From Candidatus Accumulibacter vicinus (GTDB lineage Bacteria; Pseudomonadota; Gammaproteobacteria; Burkholderiales; Rhodocyclaceae), in contig DIME01000188.1 of NCBI GenBank assembly GCA_002425405.1, positions 9,206 to 73,205 on the forward strand: DNA of 64,000 nucleotides. Reading direction: 5' to 3'. The notes under the pieces were generated by a model. It was given only the letters and a program-made list of their open reading frames with translations, was not told the DNA's origin and searched no databases. Below are positions 49,420 to 57,943 of this stretch, piece after piece (position 1 is the first letter of the stretch; each line of letters begins with the position of its first letter). Made by a program: the position numbers and the translations under genes.

Positions 49420-51954
49420 ATGCTCGCAAGCACCATTCCTTCACCACCCAACAGCCTCGACAAGCCAGGCACGATCAGGGTTTTCGATTTTGCCCTGGTC
49501 GGTATCCAATTGGTGTTGCTTCTGCTTCTCTTGCGCCAATTCCAGATCGAATCCGCGGCCTTCCTGCGGCTCGCCGCCCTTGCCTTCGGCGGCTTTGCCA
49601 TTCATGCCTGGCTGCCTCTGCGCTACCGTTTGCCATTCTTTCTACTCTTGAGTTTCGCGGGTATCGGGGTCGTCATGGGCTTCGAGAACGGCGCCTGGAT
49701 GATCGGGATAGGGTTGCTCCTGATAGGCATCTGCCATATCCCGGTTTCCTTTACGTTGAGGGGCGCCTTGCTGCTGCTCGTGGGAGCGCTTCTGGCGGCA
49801 CAACGCGCAAAGCTCCTGCCGTTTCCCTGGTCGGAAGCAATCTGGCCGATTCTCGGCTCGATGTTCATGTTCCGGCTGATCGTGTACTTCTATGACCTGC
49901 GCCACGAAAAGGTACCGGGGACGCCAGTCCAGGCTCTGGCCTATTTCTTCATGCTGCCAAATGCCTGTTTCCCCCTTTTCCCCGTGGTTGACTACAAGGC
50001 ATTTCGCCGCAGCCATTTCGACGATGATGCCTACCGTGTCTATCAGGTCGGCATCGACTGGATGGTCCGCGGTGTCATCCATCTGATCCTGTATCGGGTG
50101 ATCTACTATTACTTCACGATGGCGCCCTCCGAGGTCAACACCCCGGCCGACCTGTTGAATTACCTCGTATCGAACTTCCTGCTCTACCTGCGCGTATCGG
50201 GCCTGTTTCACCTGATTATCGGCATGCTTTACCTGTTTGGTTTCCGTCTGTCGGAAACGCACAACCGCTACCTGCTGGCGACGAGCTTCACGGATTTCTG
50301 GCGGCGCATCAACATCTACTGGAAAGACTTCATGCAGAAGGTCTTCTATTACCCGGTGGTGTTCAAACTGAAAAAGCTGGGGGCGACAAAGGCGCTGGTG
50401 ATCGCGACGCTCTATGTTTTCGTGATGACGTGGTTCCTGCACGCCTACCAATGGTTCTGGCTGCGTGGCACGCTGCTCTTCGTGCCACAGGACATCCTAT
50501 TCTGGGCGATCCTGGGCGTTCTGGTGGTGCTCAATTCGCTCTACGAGATCAAGCATGGACGGTCGCGAAGCATCGCGGCGAAGAAGCGGACCCTGCGCGA
50601 TGTCCTTCTTTCGATCGTGAAGACCTACGGCACCTTCTGGTTCATCTGTGTCCTCTGGTCTTTCTGGACGGCGGAAACCCTGGGCGACTGGTTCTCCTTA
50701 TGGGGTGCCCTACACGGCGACTTCAGCTGGCAGGTGCTGGCCTGGCCAGCCGTCGTCCTGCTGGTGGTTGCCGTCGGCTCGATCCCCAAGGAGACCTTGC
50801 GCAATATCAAGGTTTCGGCGCAGGAAGAAAGCGAGTGGATTCGCTCACGCATCGTCACTGTTGTCGCATTGATCGGACTGATTCTGATCAGTATCGAAGG
50901 GGTGGCCACCCGGATTAGCCCGAACATCGCGACGATCGTGCATTCACTACGTTCCGGACAGTTGAGCCGCCTTGATCAGGCCAAGCTGGAAAAGGGCTAT
51001 TATGAAAACCTTCTGTCGGTGGATCGTTTCAACTCTCAGCTCTGGGAGGTCTATACCAAGAAACCCGCCAACTGGCTGGACGTCGACAATGCCAATCTGA
51101 AGCGTTTCAACGGCGGCTTTGCACAAACGGAACTGATCCCGTCTTTCGTTTCTCGCACCAAGTACGGTGATATCACCATCAATCGCTGGGGAATGCGGGA
51201 TCGTGACTACGCGCTGGAACCCGCTGCCGGCGTCTTTCGTGCCGCTGTCCTCGGCGCATCCTCGGTGATGGGCTGGGGTGTGGGAGACGGTGAAACCTTC
51301 GAAGCGCTCGTCGAAGAGCGCCTGAATACCGAGCGACCGGTCGTTGGCATCGACCACTATGAATTCCTGAACTTCGGCGTTCCCGGTTATCAGCCGCTGC
51401 AGCAACTCGTGGCCTTTGAGAAAGCCATGCAGTTTCGGCCGAATGCCGTGATCTACGTCGCGACCGGACGTGAGCTGTCGCGTGCTGCGGTCTACCTCGC
51501 CGAAGCGGTCAGGAAGCGGATCGATATCCCCTATGAGGAGTTGCGACAAATCGTTCAGCGCTCGGGGATCACGCCGGAGATGGAGGAAGCCGAGGCACTC
51601 AAGCGCCTGACGCCATACCGCAAGGAAATGCTGAATTTCGTCTACGGATCGATCGCGGCGCGCGCGCGCGCCAGCGGCACCCTCTCGATCCTGCTTTTTT
51701 TGCCACAGGTTACTGATGGGTCATGGCGAGAGGAGACGGCCGATACCCTCGCGATCGCAGCGGGTGCGGGCTTCGTGATCATTGATCTGGACGACCTCTA
51801 CAAGGGCCGCGACATCAACCAGTTGCGGCTTGCCGAGTGGGACGACCACCCGAACACGCAAGGCCATCGCCTGGTCGCAGAGCACCTGTACAAAGGACTT
51901 CTCGAGCGACGCGAGCAGGTGTTCAAGACCGACCGCATCCACCACGCACAGTAG
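49420..51954 (+). CDS. MBOAT O-acyltransferase fused to an SGNH-hydrolase domain (DltB-DltD-like)
   Basis: An 844-residue protein. Residues about 20-500 are polytopic with roughly a dozen hydrophobic segments and the MBOAT signature SFTDFWRRINIYW (DFWRR at 292-296) and a conserved histidine in TWFLHAYQW (His341). Residues about 560-840 are an extracytoplasmic SGNH-like domain: block I VLGASSVMGWGVGDGETF (Ser614), FGVPGYQ, and the Asp/His block WDDHPNTQGHRLVA (D808/D809, H810). Family knowledge: MBOAT proteins such as DltB, AlgI and PatA move acyl groups across or at the membrane, and SGNH partners (DltD, AlgJ/X, PatB) finish the transfer. The ATG at 49420 has GAGGT upstream; TTG and ATG starts up to 24 codons earlier are possible. 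First gene of a four-gene operon. Confidence 0.82.
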   Translation: MLASTIPSPPNSLDKPGTIRVFDFALVGIQLVLLLLLLRQFQIESAAFLRLAALAFGGFAIHAWLPLRYRLPFFLLLSFAGIGVVMGFENGAWMIGIGLLLIGICHIPVSFTLRGALLLLVGALLAAQRAKLLPFPWSEAIWPILGSMFMFRLIVYFYDLRHEKVPGTPVQALAYFFMLPNACFPLFPVVDYKAFRRSHFDDDAYRVYQVGIDWMVRGVIHLILYRVIYYYFTMAPSEVNTPADLLNYLVSNFLLYLRVSGLFHLIIGMLYLFGFRLSETHNRYLLATSFTDFWRRINIYWKDFMQKVFYYPVVFKLKKLGATKALVIATLYVFVMTWFLHAYQWFWLRGTLLFVPQDILFWAILGVLVVLNSLYEIKHGRSRSIAAKKRTLRDVLLSIVKTYGTFWFICVLWSFWTAETLGDWFSLWGALHGDFSWQVLAWPAVVLLVVAVGSIPKETLRNIKVSAQEESEWIRSRIVTVVALIGLILISIEGVATRISPNIATIVHSLRSGQLSRLDQAKLEKGYYENLLSVDRFNSQLWEVYTKKPANWLDVDNANLKRFNGGFAQTELIPSFVSRTKYGDITINRWGMRDRDYALEPAAGVFRAAVLGASSVMGWGVGDGETFEALVEERLNTERPVVGIDHYEFLNFGVPGYQPLQQLVAFEKAMQFRPNAVIYVATGRELSRAAVYLAEAVRKRIDIPYEELRQIVQRSGITPEMEEAEALKRLTPYRKEMLNFVYGSIAARARASGTLSILLFLPQVTDGSWREETADTLAIAAGAGFVIIDLDDLYKGRDINQLRLAEWDDHPNTQGHRLVAEHLYKGLLERREQVFKTDRIHHAQ

Positions 51955-51982
51955 TTTGACAAACCAAACCAACGGAGGTCAC

Positions 51983-52237
51983 ATGAATACAGAAGAACTG
52001 AAACAGGCCATAAAGAATTACATCATCCAGGAGTTTCTGCCGGGCGAAAACCCCGATAACGTGACCGATGACCTCCCGCTGATCAGCAGCGGGATTCTGG
52101 ACTCGATTGCGACGCTCAAGCTCGTGCTCTTCATCGAAGAGCGCTTCGGGATTACCCTCGAAGCGCACGAAACCGACAAGGAAAACATGGATACGCTTGC
52201 CCAGATGGTCGCCACCATCGAGGCCAAGCAGAAGTGA
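51983..52237 (+). CDS. Stand-alone acyl/peptidyl carrier protein
   Basis: An 84-residue acidic four-helix carrier protein. The phosphopantetheine attachment serine is S41 in SSGILDSIATLKLVLFIEE (DSI in place of the DSL of ACPs, as in many DltC/PCP-type carriers). A GGAGGT site precedes the ATG. It lies between the MBOAT-SGNH gene and the adenylating enzyme gene, so its cargo is presumably an aminoacyl group delivered to the MBOAT protein. Confidence 0.88.
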   Translation: MNTEELKQAIKNYIIQEFLPGENPDNVTDDLPLISSGILDSIATLKLVLFIEERFGITLEAHETDKENMDTLAQMVATIEAKQK

Positions 52238-52241
52238 GTGA

Positions 52242-53810
52242 ATGATGAGCACTCGGGCATTGCACCAGGCGTTTCTTGCCGCCGCCGAGCATTTTCCGGA
52301 GCGCATTGCCGTCGTCGAACCCGGCGAAGGAGAGATCAGCTATCGACAACTTGCCGATTTGTCGGGCCGCACGCGCGATCAACTGCGCGCACGTGGCATC
52401 GGTCGTGGTGACCGGGTTGGTCTGTACCTGCGCAAGTCAATCGATACCGTCGCCGCGATCTACGCCATCCTGCGCGCGGGCGCGGCCTATGTACCGGTTG
52501 ATCCGGGCGCGCCGCCGGCTCGCAACGCGTACATCATGCACAACTGTGGGGTGAAGTTGGTGTTCAGCGAGAGCCGCGTCACAGAAAAGTTCTGTGCTGA
52601 ACTTGAAGCCATCGGAGCAACACCGCAGGTGATCGCTCTCGACGACGTGGGTGCCGGACTGGCCCTGGGGCGGTGGCTCGAAACGCAATCGAGTGCACTC
52701 CCGTTTGCACAGGAGGCAGACATCAGCGCGAATGATGACGATCTTGCCTATATCCTGTACACATCGGGATCAACAGGGAAACCGAAGGGCGTGATGCTGT
52801 CGCACAAGAATGCCGTCAGTTTTGTCGACTGGTGTTCCGAGGTCTTTGAACCTCGAGAGACGGACACTTTCTCCGCGCACGCACCGTTTCATTTTGACCT
52901 CTCGATTCTTGATCTGCACGTTTCCTTGAAGCACGGTGCCACGCTCGTGCTGATCACGGAAGATGTCGGCAAGGATCCGATGCGTTTGGCAAAGATCATC
53001 GCAGAGCACAGGATTTCAATCTGGTACTCGGCACCATCGATTCTGGGCCTGCTTGCGCAGTTCGGAAACCTCGCCAACCTCGAGTTCCCGGATCTGCGCC
53101 ACGTGTTGTTCGCCGGCGAGGTTTTCCCGGTCAAGCACCTGCGCATCCTCTGCGGTTTGTGGACGAAACCGCGATACTTCAACCTGTACGGCCCAACCGA
53201 AACGAATGTCTGCACCTTCCACGAGGTCATCACGCCGGTACCGGAGGATCGCTCGGTACCTTATCCGATCGGGAGGGTCTGCTCGCACCTGCTCGGAAAA
53301 GTGGTTGATGAGAACGGCACGACCGTCGAGCGGGGTGCGGAAGGCGAACTGTGTATCGCGGGCCTGGGGGTCATGCAGGGTTACTGGGGACTCCCCGAGC
53401 AGACTGAGAATAGTTTCCTGGTCGATCCGCAAGGAACACGGTGGTACAAAACGGGCGACATTGTCGTCGAGGAATCCGATGGCTGCTACATCTACCGTGG
53501 GCGGCGCGATCGCATGGTCAAACGGCGCGGCTATCGCGTCGAACTCGGCGAGATCGAAGCCGGTCTGTACAAGCATGCGCAAGTGAAGGAAGCTGCGGTT
53601 GTCGCGGTGCCCGATGAGGAAGCGGGCGTCAGGATCGTCGCACACCTGAGCTGCAAGGCGCAGGCCGTCCCGTCGTTGATCGAGATGAAACGCTTCTGTG
53701 GCGAGAACCTGCCCTTGTACATGATCCCGGACCGTTTCGTCTGGCAGCAGTCGCTTCCCAAGACCTCCACTGACAAAATCGACTATCAGCGCCTGAAGGA
53801 GATGGCTTGA
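52242..53810 (+). CDS. Amino-acid adenylating enzyme (DltA/prolyl-AMP-ligase type)
   Basis: A 522-residue stand-alone adenylation enzyme with the core motifs in order: A3 YTSGSTGKPKG (173-183), A4 HFDLS (Asp219), A5 NLYGPTE (314-320), A7 KTGD (403-406), A8 RGRRDRMVKRRGYRVELGE and A10 lysine K512 in STDKIDY. An aspartate at A4 normally holds the alpha-amino group of an amino acid, so the substrate is likely an amino acid rather than a fatty acid. It is too short to hold its own carrier domain, and the carrier gene is directly upstream. Resembles DltA and the proline-specific PltF/CloN4 group; which amino acid is activated is not determined. Confidence 0.85.
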   Translation: MMSTRALHQAFLAAAEHFPERIAVVEPGEGEISYRQLADLSGRTRDQLRARGIGRGDRVGLYLRKSIDTVAAIYAILRAGAAYVPVDPGAPPARNAYIMHNCGVKLVFSESRVTEKFCAELEAIGATPQVIALDDVGAGLALGRWLETQSSALPFAQEADISANDDDLAYILYTSGSTGKPKGVMLSHKNAVSFVDWCSEVFEPRETDTFSAHAPFHFDLSILDLHVSLKHGATLVLITEDVGKDPMRLAKIIAEHRISIWYSAPSILGLLAQFGNLANLEFPDLRHVLFAGEVFPVKHLRILCGLWTKPRYFNLYGPTETNVCTFHEVITPVPEDRSVPYPIGRVCSHLLGKVVDENGTTVERGAEGELCIAGLGVMQGYWGLPEQTENSFLVDPQGTRWYKTGDIVVEESDGCYIYRGRRDRMVKRRGYRVELGEIEAGLYKHAQVKEAAVVAVPDEEAGVRIVAHLSCKAQAVPSLIEMKRFCGENLPLYMIPDRFVWQQSLPKTSTDKIDYQRLKEMA

Positions 53811-54958
53811 TGGATTTTTCTTTCTCGGAAGAGCAGCGATTGCTGCGAGACAACATCGTCAGATTCGCCAAGGGTACGCTGAACCAGAAAGTGATCGAGC
53901 GTGATCACAATCATGAGTTCTCTCGGGATCTGTGGCGCAAATGCGGAGAGATCGGCATTCAGGGATTGCCTGTTCCGGAGCAGTACGGCGGTTCCAATGT
54001 CGACCCGCTGACTTGCGCGATCGCCCTGGAGGCGCTTGGCTACGCCTGCCACGATGGCGGCCTGGTGTTCTCTCTGTCGGCGCATCTGCTGGCCTGCGTC
54101 GTGCCGATCTGGCGGCACGGGACCGACGCCCAGAAGCAACGTTATCTGCCGGGATTGTGTGACGGGACCTGGATCGGGTCGCATGCGATCACCGAGCCAG
54201 GCTCGGGTTCGGACACGTTTTCGATGCGCACCCGTGCCGAGAAGGTAAACGGGGGCTGGAAGATCAATGGAACCAAGACCTTTATCTCGAATGGTCCGGT
54301 TGCAGACGTGGCGATCATCTTCGCGATGACCGATCCTGGCAAGGGTTTCCACGGCGGGGTCAGCGGCTTCCTGGTGGACGCCGGGCAACAGGGACTGTCG
54401 ACCGGCAAGCCGTTTGAAAAGATGGGCTTGCGCACATCTCCGATCGGCGAATTAGTCTTTCAGGACATGTTCGTTCCCGACGACGCGGTGCTTGGAAAAG
54501 TGGGGGCCGGAGCCGCCGTTTTCGGGACGGCCATGGATTGGGAACGTGCTCTGCTCGTCGCCGGGCATATCGGCGTGATGGAACGGCTGCTGGAGACGGC
54601 GGTCGGCTATGCGCGAACGCGCAACCAGTTCAATCAGAGCATCGGCAAGTTCCAGGCGGTCTCGCACAAGATCGCCGACATGAAGGTCCAGCTGGAAGCG
54701 GCGCGCCTGCTCGCCTATCGGGCTGCCTGGAAACTCGGCAACTCGCGTAGCGCTTCCCTCGATGCGTCCATCGGCAAGCTGTTTGTGAGCGAGTCGCTGC
54801 TGCAATCCGCGCTCGACTGCGTGCAGTTGCACGGAGGCTACGGCTTCATGGTCGAGTACGAAGTCGAGCGTGTCTTGCGTGACGCCGTCGCGGGAACGAT
54901 CTACTCGGGAACCTCGGAGATGCAGCGAAACATCATCTCGCGCTGGCTGGGATTGTAG
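53810..54958 (+). CDS. Acyl-CoA-dehydrogenase-family flavoprotein (aminoacyl-carrier oxidase candidate)
   Basis: A 382-residue ACAD-fold protein: WIGSHAITEPGSGSDTF and FISNGPVADVAIIF (FAD), and a C-terminal QLHGGYGFMVEYEVERVLRDA. The Glu of medium-chain dehydrogenases (in IYEGTSQ) is Ser366 here (IYSGTSE). Instead a Glu occurs at E245 in AMDWERALLVAGHIG, the position used by isovaleryl-CoA dehydrogenase and by prolyl-carrier oxidases. The ATG overlaps the ligase stop by one base (TGATG) with AAGGAG upstream. In this operon the likely substrate is the aminoacyl group on the carrier, not a free acyl-CoA. That is inference. Confidence 0.8.
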   Translation: MDFSFSEEQRLLRDNIVRFAKGTLNQKVIERDHNHEFSRDLWRKCGEIGIQGLPVPEQYGGSNVDPLTCAIALEALGYACHDGGLVFSLSAHLLACVVPIWRHGTDAQKQRYLPGLCDGTWIGSHAITEPGSGSDTFSMRTRAEKVNGGWKINGTKTFISNGPVADVAIIFAMTDPGKGFHGGVSGFLVDAGQQGLSTGKPFEKMGLRTSPIGELVFQDMFVPDDAVLGKVGAGAAVFGTAMDWERALLVAGHIGVMERLLETAVGYARTRNQFNQSIGKFQAVSHKIADMKVQLEAARLLAYRAAWKLGNSRSASLDASIGKLFVSESLLQSALDCVQLHGGYGFMVEYEVERVLRDAVAGTIYSGTSEMQRNIISRWLGL

Positions 54959-55158
54959 ATGCCTGCGTATGCTTCGCGGAAGCTGAACGGCCATGCGCAC
55001 GAAATGGGGGGCAAGGAATGGCGGCCTGAAGGTCAACCCGAGGACGTCAAGGGGCATGACTTTGTCACTAGCGTGGCAGCGCCTGGCTGACGAACGGTCT
55101 AAATCAGTGCTTCCCTACCCAAACATCATTGCCGGGCTCTGAAGCAAGCCATCCCAAA

Positions 55159-55189
55159 ACCCGCCAGTCACACTGGCGGGTATTTTATT
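55159..55189 (+). terminator. Bidirectional terminator between the carrier operon and msrA
   Basis: Perfect 10-base stem ACCCGCCAGT (55159-55168) / ACTGGCGGGT (55172-55181) with a CAC loop, followed by ATTTTATTT on the plus strand and TTTT on the minus strand. The 200 bases between the dehydrogenase stop and this hairpin hold nothing recognised apart from a 43-codon frame starting at 54959. Confidence 0.88.
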
Positions 55190-55739
55190 TGCCCTGAAAT
55201 TTCTTTTCGAACTTCTCAATTTTCGGGCGGATGACCACCCGGCAGTAACCTTGATTGGGATTGGATCGGTAATAACTCTGATGATATCCCTCGCCAGCGT
55301 AGAATTTTTTTAGCGCGACGATCTCGGTGACGATCGGATCTGGAAAATGCTTTTGAGCTGTCGCTTTGGATTTCTCAGCGATCTCTTTTTGCGCGGCGTC
55401 GTGATATAAAATCATGGAACGATACTGGGTTCCGGTGTCGTGACCTTGCCGGTTCAGCGTCGTGGGATCGTGAGCTTCCCAGAATACTTCCAGGATCTTT
55501 TCGTAGGAAATCACCGTAGGATCAAAGGCAACCTGGATGACTTCCGCGTGTCCGGTGGTTCCGCTGCAAACCTGTTCATAGGTGGGATTCTCCGTCTGAC
55601 CTCCGGCGTAGCCACTGGTGACGGATTTGACCCCGGTCAACATTTGAAAAACCGCTTCGGTACACCAGAAGCAGCCACCGCCGACGGTGGCAAGTTCCAA
55701 GGGCGCATTCGTGTTGGCAGGATTCATGGCAGGAATCAT
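55185..55739 (-). CDS. msrA: Peptide methionine (S)-S-oxide reductase
   Basis: About 184 residues with the catalytic GGGCFWCTE motif (Cys23), YAGGQTENPTYEQVCSGTTGHAE and the C-terminal YHQSYYRSNPNQGYCRVV. It reduces methionine-S-sulfoxide in damaged proteins. The start is uncertain: ATGs at 55739 and 55727 fit the usual cytosolic length, while the open frame extends to 55976 with a non-homologous N-terminus. It ends against the bidirectional terminator. Confidence 0.9.
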   Translation of the reverse strand: MIPAMNPANTNAPLELATVGGGCFWCTEAVFQMLTGVKSVTSGYAGGQTENPTYEQVCSGTTGHAEVIQVAFDPTVISYEKILEVFWEAHDPTTLNRQGHDTGTQYRSMILYHDAAQKEIAEKSKATAQKHFPDPIVTEIVALKKFYAGEGYHQSYYRSNPNQGYCRVVIRPKIEKFEKKFQGK

Positions 55740-55963
55740 GGTAGGAATAGTCGAAGCATTAGAATTCAAAGGTTCAGGCCGAGAGGCCTGTGGCGACAGC
55801 CAGCAAAATAAAGGGATGCGCGTAATCGAAACACGGGTGTTGTGGGGCAGCCGTACGGGTCGAATAATTGATTCTACCGCTATTTGTCGCCCAGTTTTCG
55901 CACTATAGTTCGCCTGATCCAGAGCCAATTCCGGCCTGGCCAATTTCTCCACAGGTACCTGCC

Positions 55964-57184
55964 ATGCTGCGTTCACTCAACCGTCCCGGCGTCATGGCCA
56001 TCACCCTGGCTGCGGCCGGCATCCTGATGGTCACGATGGGAACGCGCCAGTCCTTCGGCCTGATCATCGCGCCGATCAATGCCACGAGCGGATTGGGAAT
56101 TGCCACCATCAGCCTGGCTCTCGCCATTGGCCAATTCACCTGGGGAGCGATCCAGCCGGTAGCCGGCGCCCTGGCTGACCGTTACGGGCCGCGCGCCGTC
56201 CTCACCGGCGGCATCGTCATGCTGGCAACGGGTTGCGCGATCACGCCATACGCCACTTCCGGTTTCGGTCTGGTGGTGTCGCTCGGCCTGCTGGCGGCGA
56301 TCGGTTCAGGTGCCGGGAGCTTTTCCGTGCTGATCGGCGCCGCTGCGCAACGCCTGCCGCTGGAAGTGCGCGGCACGGCGTCGGGAGTGATCAACGCCGG
56401 TGGTTCCTTTGGCCAGTTCGTCTTTGCTCCGATCCTCCAGAAGGCGATCCAGGCGCTCGGCTGGATGGGCGCGATGTGGGTCCTGGCAGTGATGACCCTG
56501 GCGGCGCTGCCCTTGGTCCGGCGGGTCGCCGGCCCGCTGCCGGCCGCGCCGACCCATGCCGTCGAGCGGGCCGACCAAGGTTTGCGGGCGGCCCTGCGCG
56601 AGGCATTCGGCGACCGCAGCTACCTGCTGCTGCATGCCGGCTTCTTCACCTGCGGCTTCCACATCGCATTCCTGGTCACCCATCTGCCCGGCGAGGTCCA
56701 TCTGTGCGGGCTGCCTCCCGAGGTCGCCAGTTGGTCGCTGGCGATCATTGGCCTGGCCAACATCCTGGGCAGCCTCTACGCCGGTGCCTGCGTCTCCCGC
56801 TATCGCAGCAAGTACGTGCTGGCGATCATGTACGGCTCGCGCGCCGTGCTCGTCGCCGCTTACCTGCTGGCGCCGCGCACGGAGCTGACTTTCTACGTTT
56901 TCGCCGCCGGTCTCGGTTTCACCTGGCTGGCGACTGTCCCACCGACGGCGGCCATCGTCGGCAAGCTGTTCGGCGTTCGCTACCTGGCCACGCTGTTCGG
57001 CATGACCCTGCTGTCGCACCAGATCGGCGGCTTCCTCGGCGCCTGGCTGGGCGGCCTGGTCATTGTCCGTTTCGGCGACTTCGGCTGGATGTGGTACGCC
57101 GACATGGTGCTGGCCACCGCTGCTGCGCTGATCAACCTGCCGATCCGCGAAGCGCCCGTGACCAAGGCGCTTGCACCGGCCTGA
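55964..57184 (+). CDS. Major facilitator superfamily transporter
   Basis: A 406-residue protein with about twelve hydrophobic segments. MGTRQSFGLIIAPINATSG and the loop ADRYGPRAVLTGG correspond to TM1 and the MFS loop 2-3 motif of monocarboxylate/oxalate-formate-type carriers. Substrate unknown. Start at 55964 (MLRSLNRPGVMAITL) chosen from the first hydrophobic segment; it is divergent from msrA. Confidence 0.82.
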   Translation: MLRSLNRPGVMAITLAAAGILMVTMGTRQSFGLIIAPINATSGLGIATISLALAIGQFTWGAIQPVAGALADRYGPRAVLTGGIVMLATGCAITPYATSGFGLVVSLGLLAAIGSGAGSFSVLIGAAAQRLPLEVRGTASGVINAGGSFGQFVFAPILQKAIQALGWMGAMWVLAVMTLAALPLVRRVAGPLPAAPTHAVERADQGLRAALREAFGDRSYLLLHAGFFTCGFHIAFLVTHLPGEVHLCGLPPEVASWSLAIIGLANILGSLYAGACVSRYRSKYVLAIMYGSRAVLVAAYLLAPRTELTFYVFAAGLGFTWLATVPPTAAIVGKLFGVRYLATLFGMTLLSHQIGGFLGAWLGGLVIVRFGDFGWMWYADMVLATAAALINLPIREAPVTKALAPA

Positions 57185-57216
57185 GTGCGGCTTCGAAAAA
57201 CGTCTTTCTGGTTACC

Positions 57217-57825
57217 TCAGGGGCGGCGCCTGCCGTTCCGGTCGCGCGGCGAGATTTTTTTCGTCGCCTGAGCGAGGTCGCCCTGGCTGTCGACCCGCCA
57301 ACGTCGATAAAGCCATAGCATGGCCCCGGCCATCAGCAGGAGGCCGCAGCCCCGCGTCAGCGACGCGATCCGGCCATCCAGGTGCAGTACGCCCCAGCGA
57401 CCGAAGATCTCGGTCCAGTCATGATCTCCGCTACCGACCAAGGGCAGTTCCTGAACGCGTGCATCCGCCATGTAGCGGGCAATATTGAAGAGATTTTCTC
57501 CCAGCCAGACCAGGGCTGCCGCCAGGCCGACCGGATTGCCTGCGCGATGAAAATGCCAGGCCACCGCAAGCGGGAAAACGAGCTGAAACAGCGTCCCGCC
57601 ATAGACGGTCGCCCGCGCGCTGAAAATGCCGACCAGCGGGTGACCGGCTTCGTGCAGGGCCAGGTTGGCGCTGTCGAGCAAAGGCACCCAGCCGTCCCTG
57701 CCAAGCCAGTGAAAACCCAGGCAGACCGCGCCAAAAACCAGCACGGCAAGCAGTCCACCCAGGGAAACCGGAGCTGCGCCGGGAGTAATCTGATGAAAAT
57801 CCTCGATCTCAATGGGAAGTTTCAT
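57217..57825 (-). CDS. Uncharacterised membrane protein with HEAGH metalloprotease-like motif
   Basis: A 202-residue protein with about four hydrophobic segments. DSANLALHEAGHPL contains an HExxH motif (residues 58-62) beside a membrane segment, followed by GGTLFQLVFPLAV and by NIARYMADARVQELPLVG. The overall pattern recalls small M50-like membrane proteases, but no LDG-type motif is evident, so peptidase activity is unproven. The minus-strand gene is convergent with the MFS gene. Confidence 0.65.
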   Translation of the reverse strand: MKLPIEIEDFHQITPGAAPVSLGGLLAVLVFGAVCLGFHWLGRDGWVPLLDSANLALHEAGHPLVGIFSARATVYGGTLFQLVFPLAVAWHFHRAGNPVGLAAALVWLGENLFNIARYMADARVQELPLVGSGDHDWTEIFGRWGVLHLDGRIASLTRGCGLLLMAGAMLWLYRRWRVDSQGDLAQATKKISPRDRNGRRRP

Positions 57826-57943
57826 GGTTCACACCAGTGGATGCGATCGCCAATCACTGCTCGAACAGTTCAGCACGACAAGAGTCGGCGTGGGCGCCTG
57901 GCATGCCGGGATTGCGCTGTGCAAGCAGGCAGCTGCCGGGGAT

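Noticed and set aside
54959..55090. 43-codon frame starting directly after the dehydrogenase stop
   Set aside because: ATG abuts the TAG, but there is no ribosome binding site and no recognisable sequence; probably chance.
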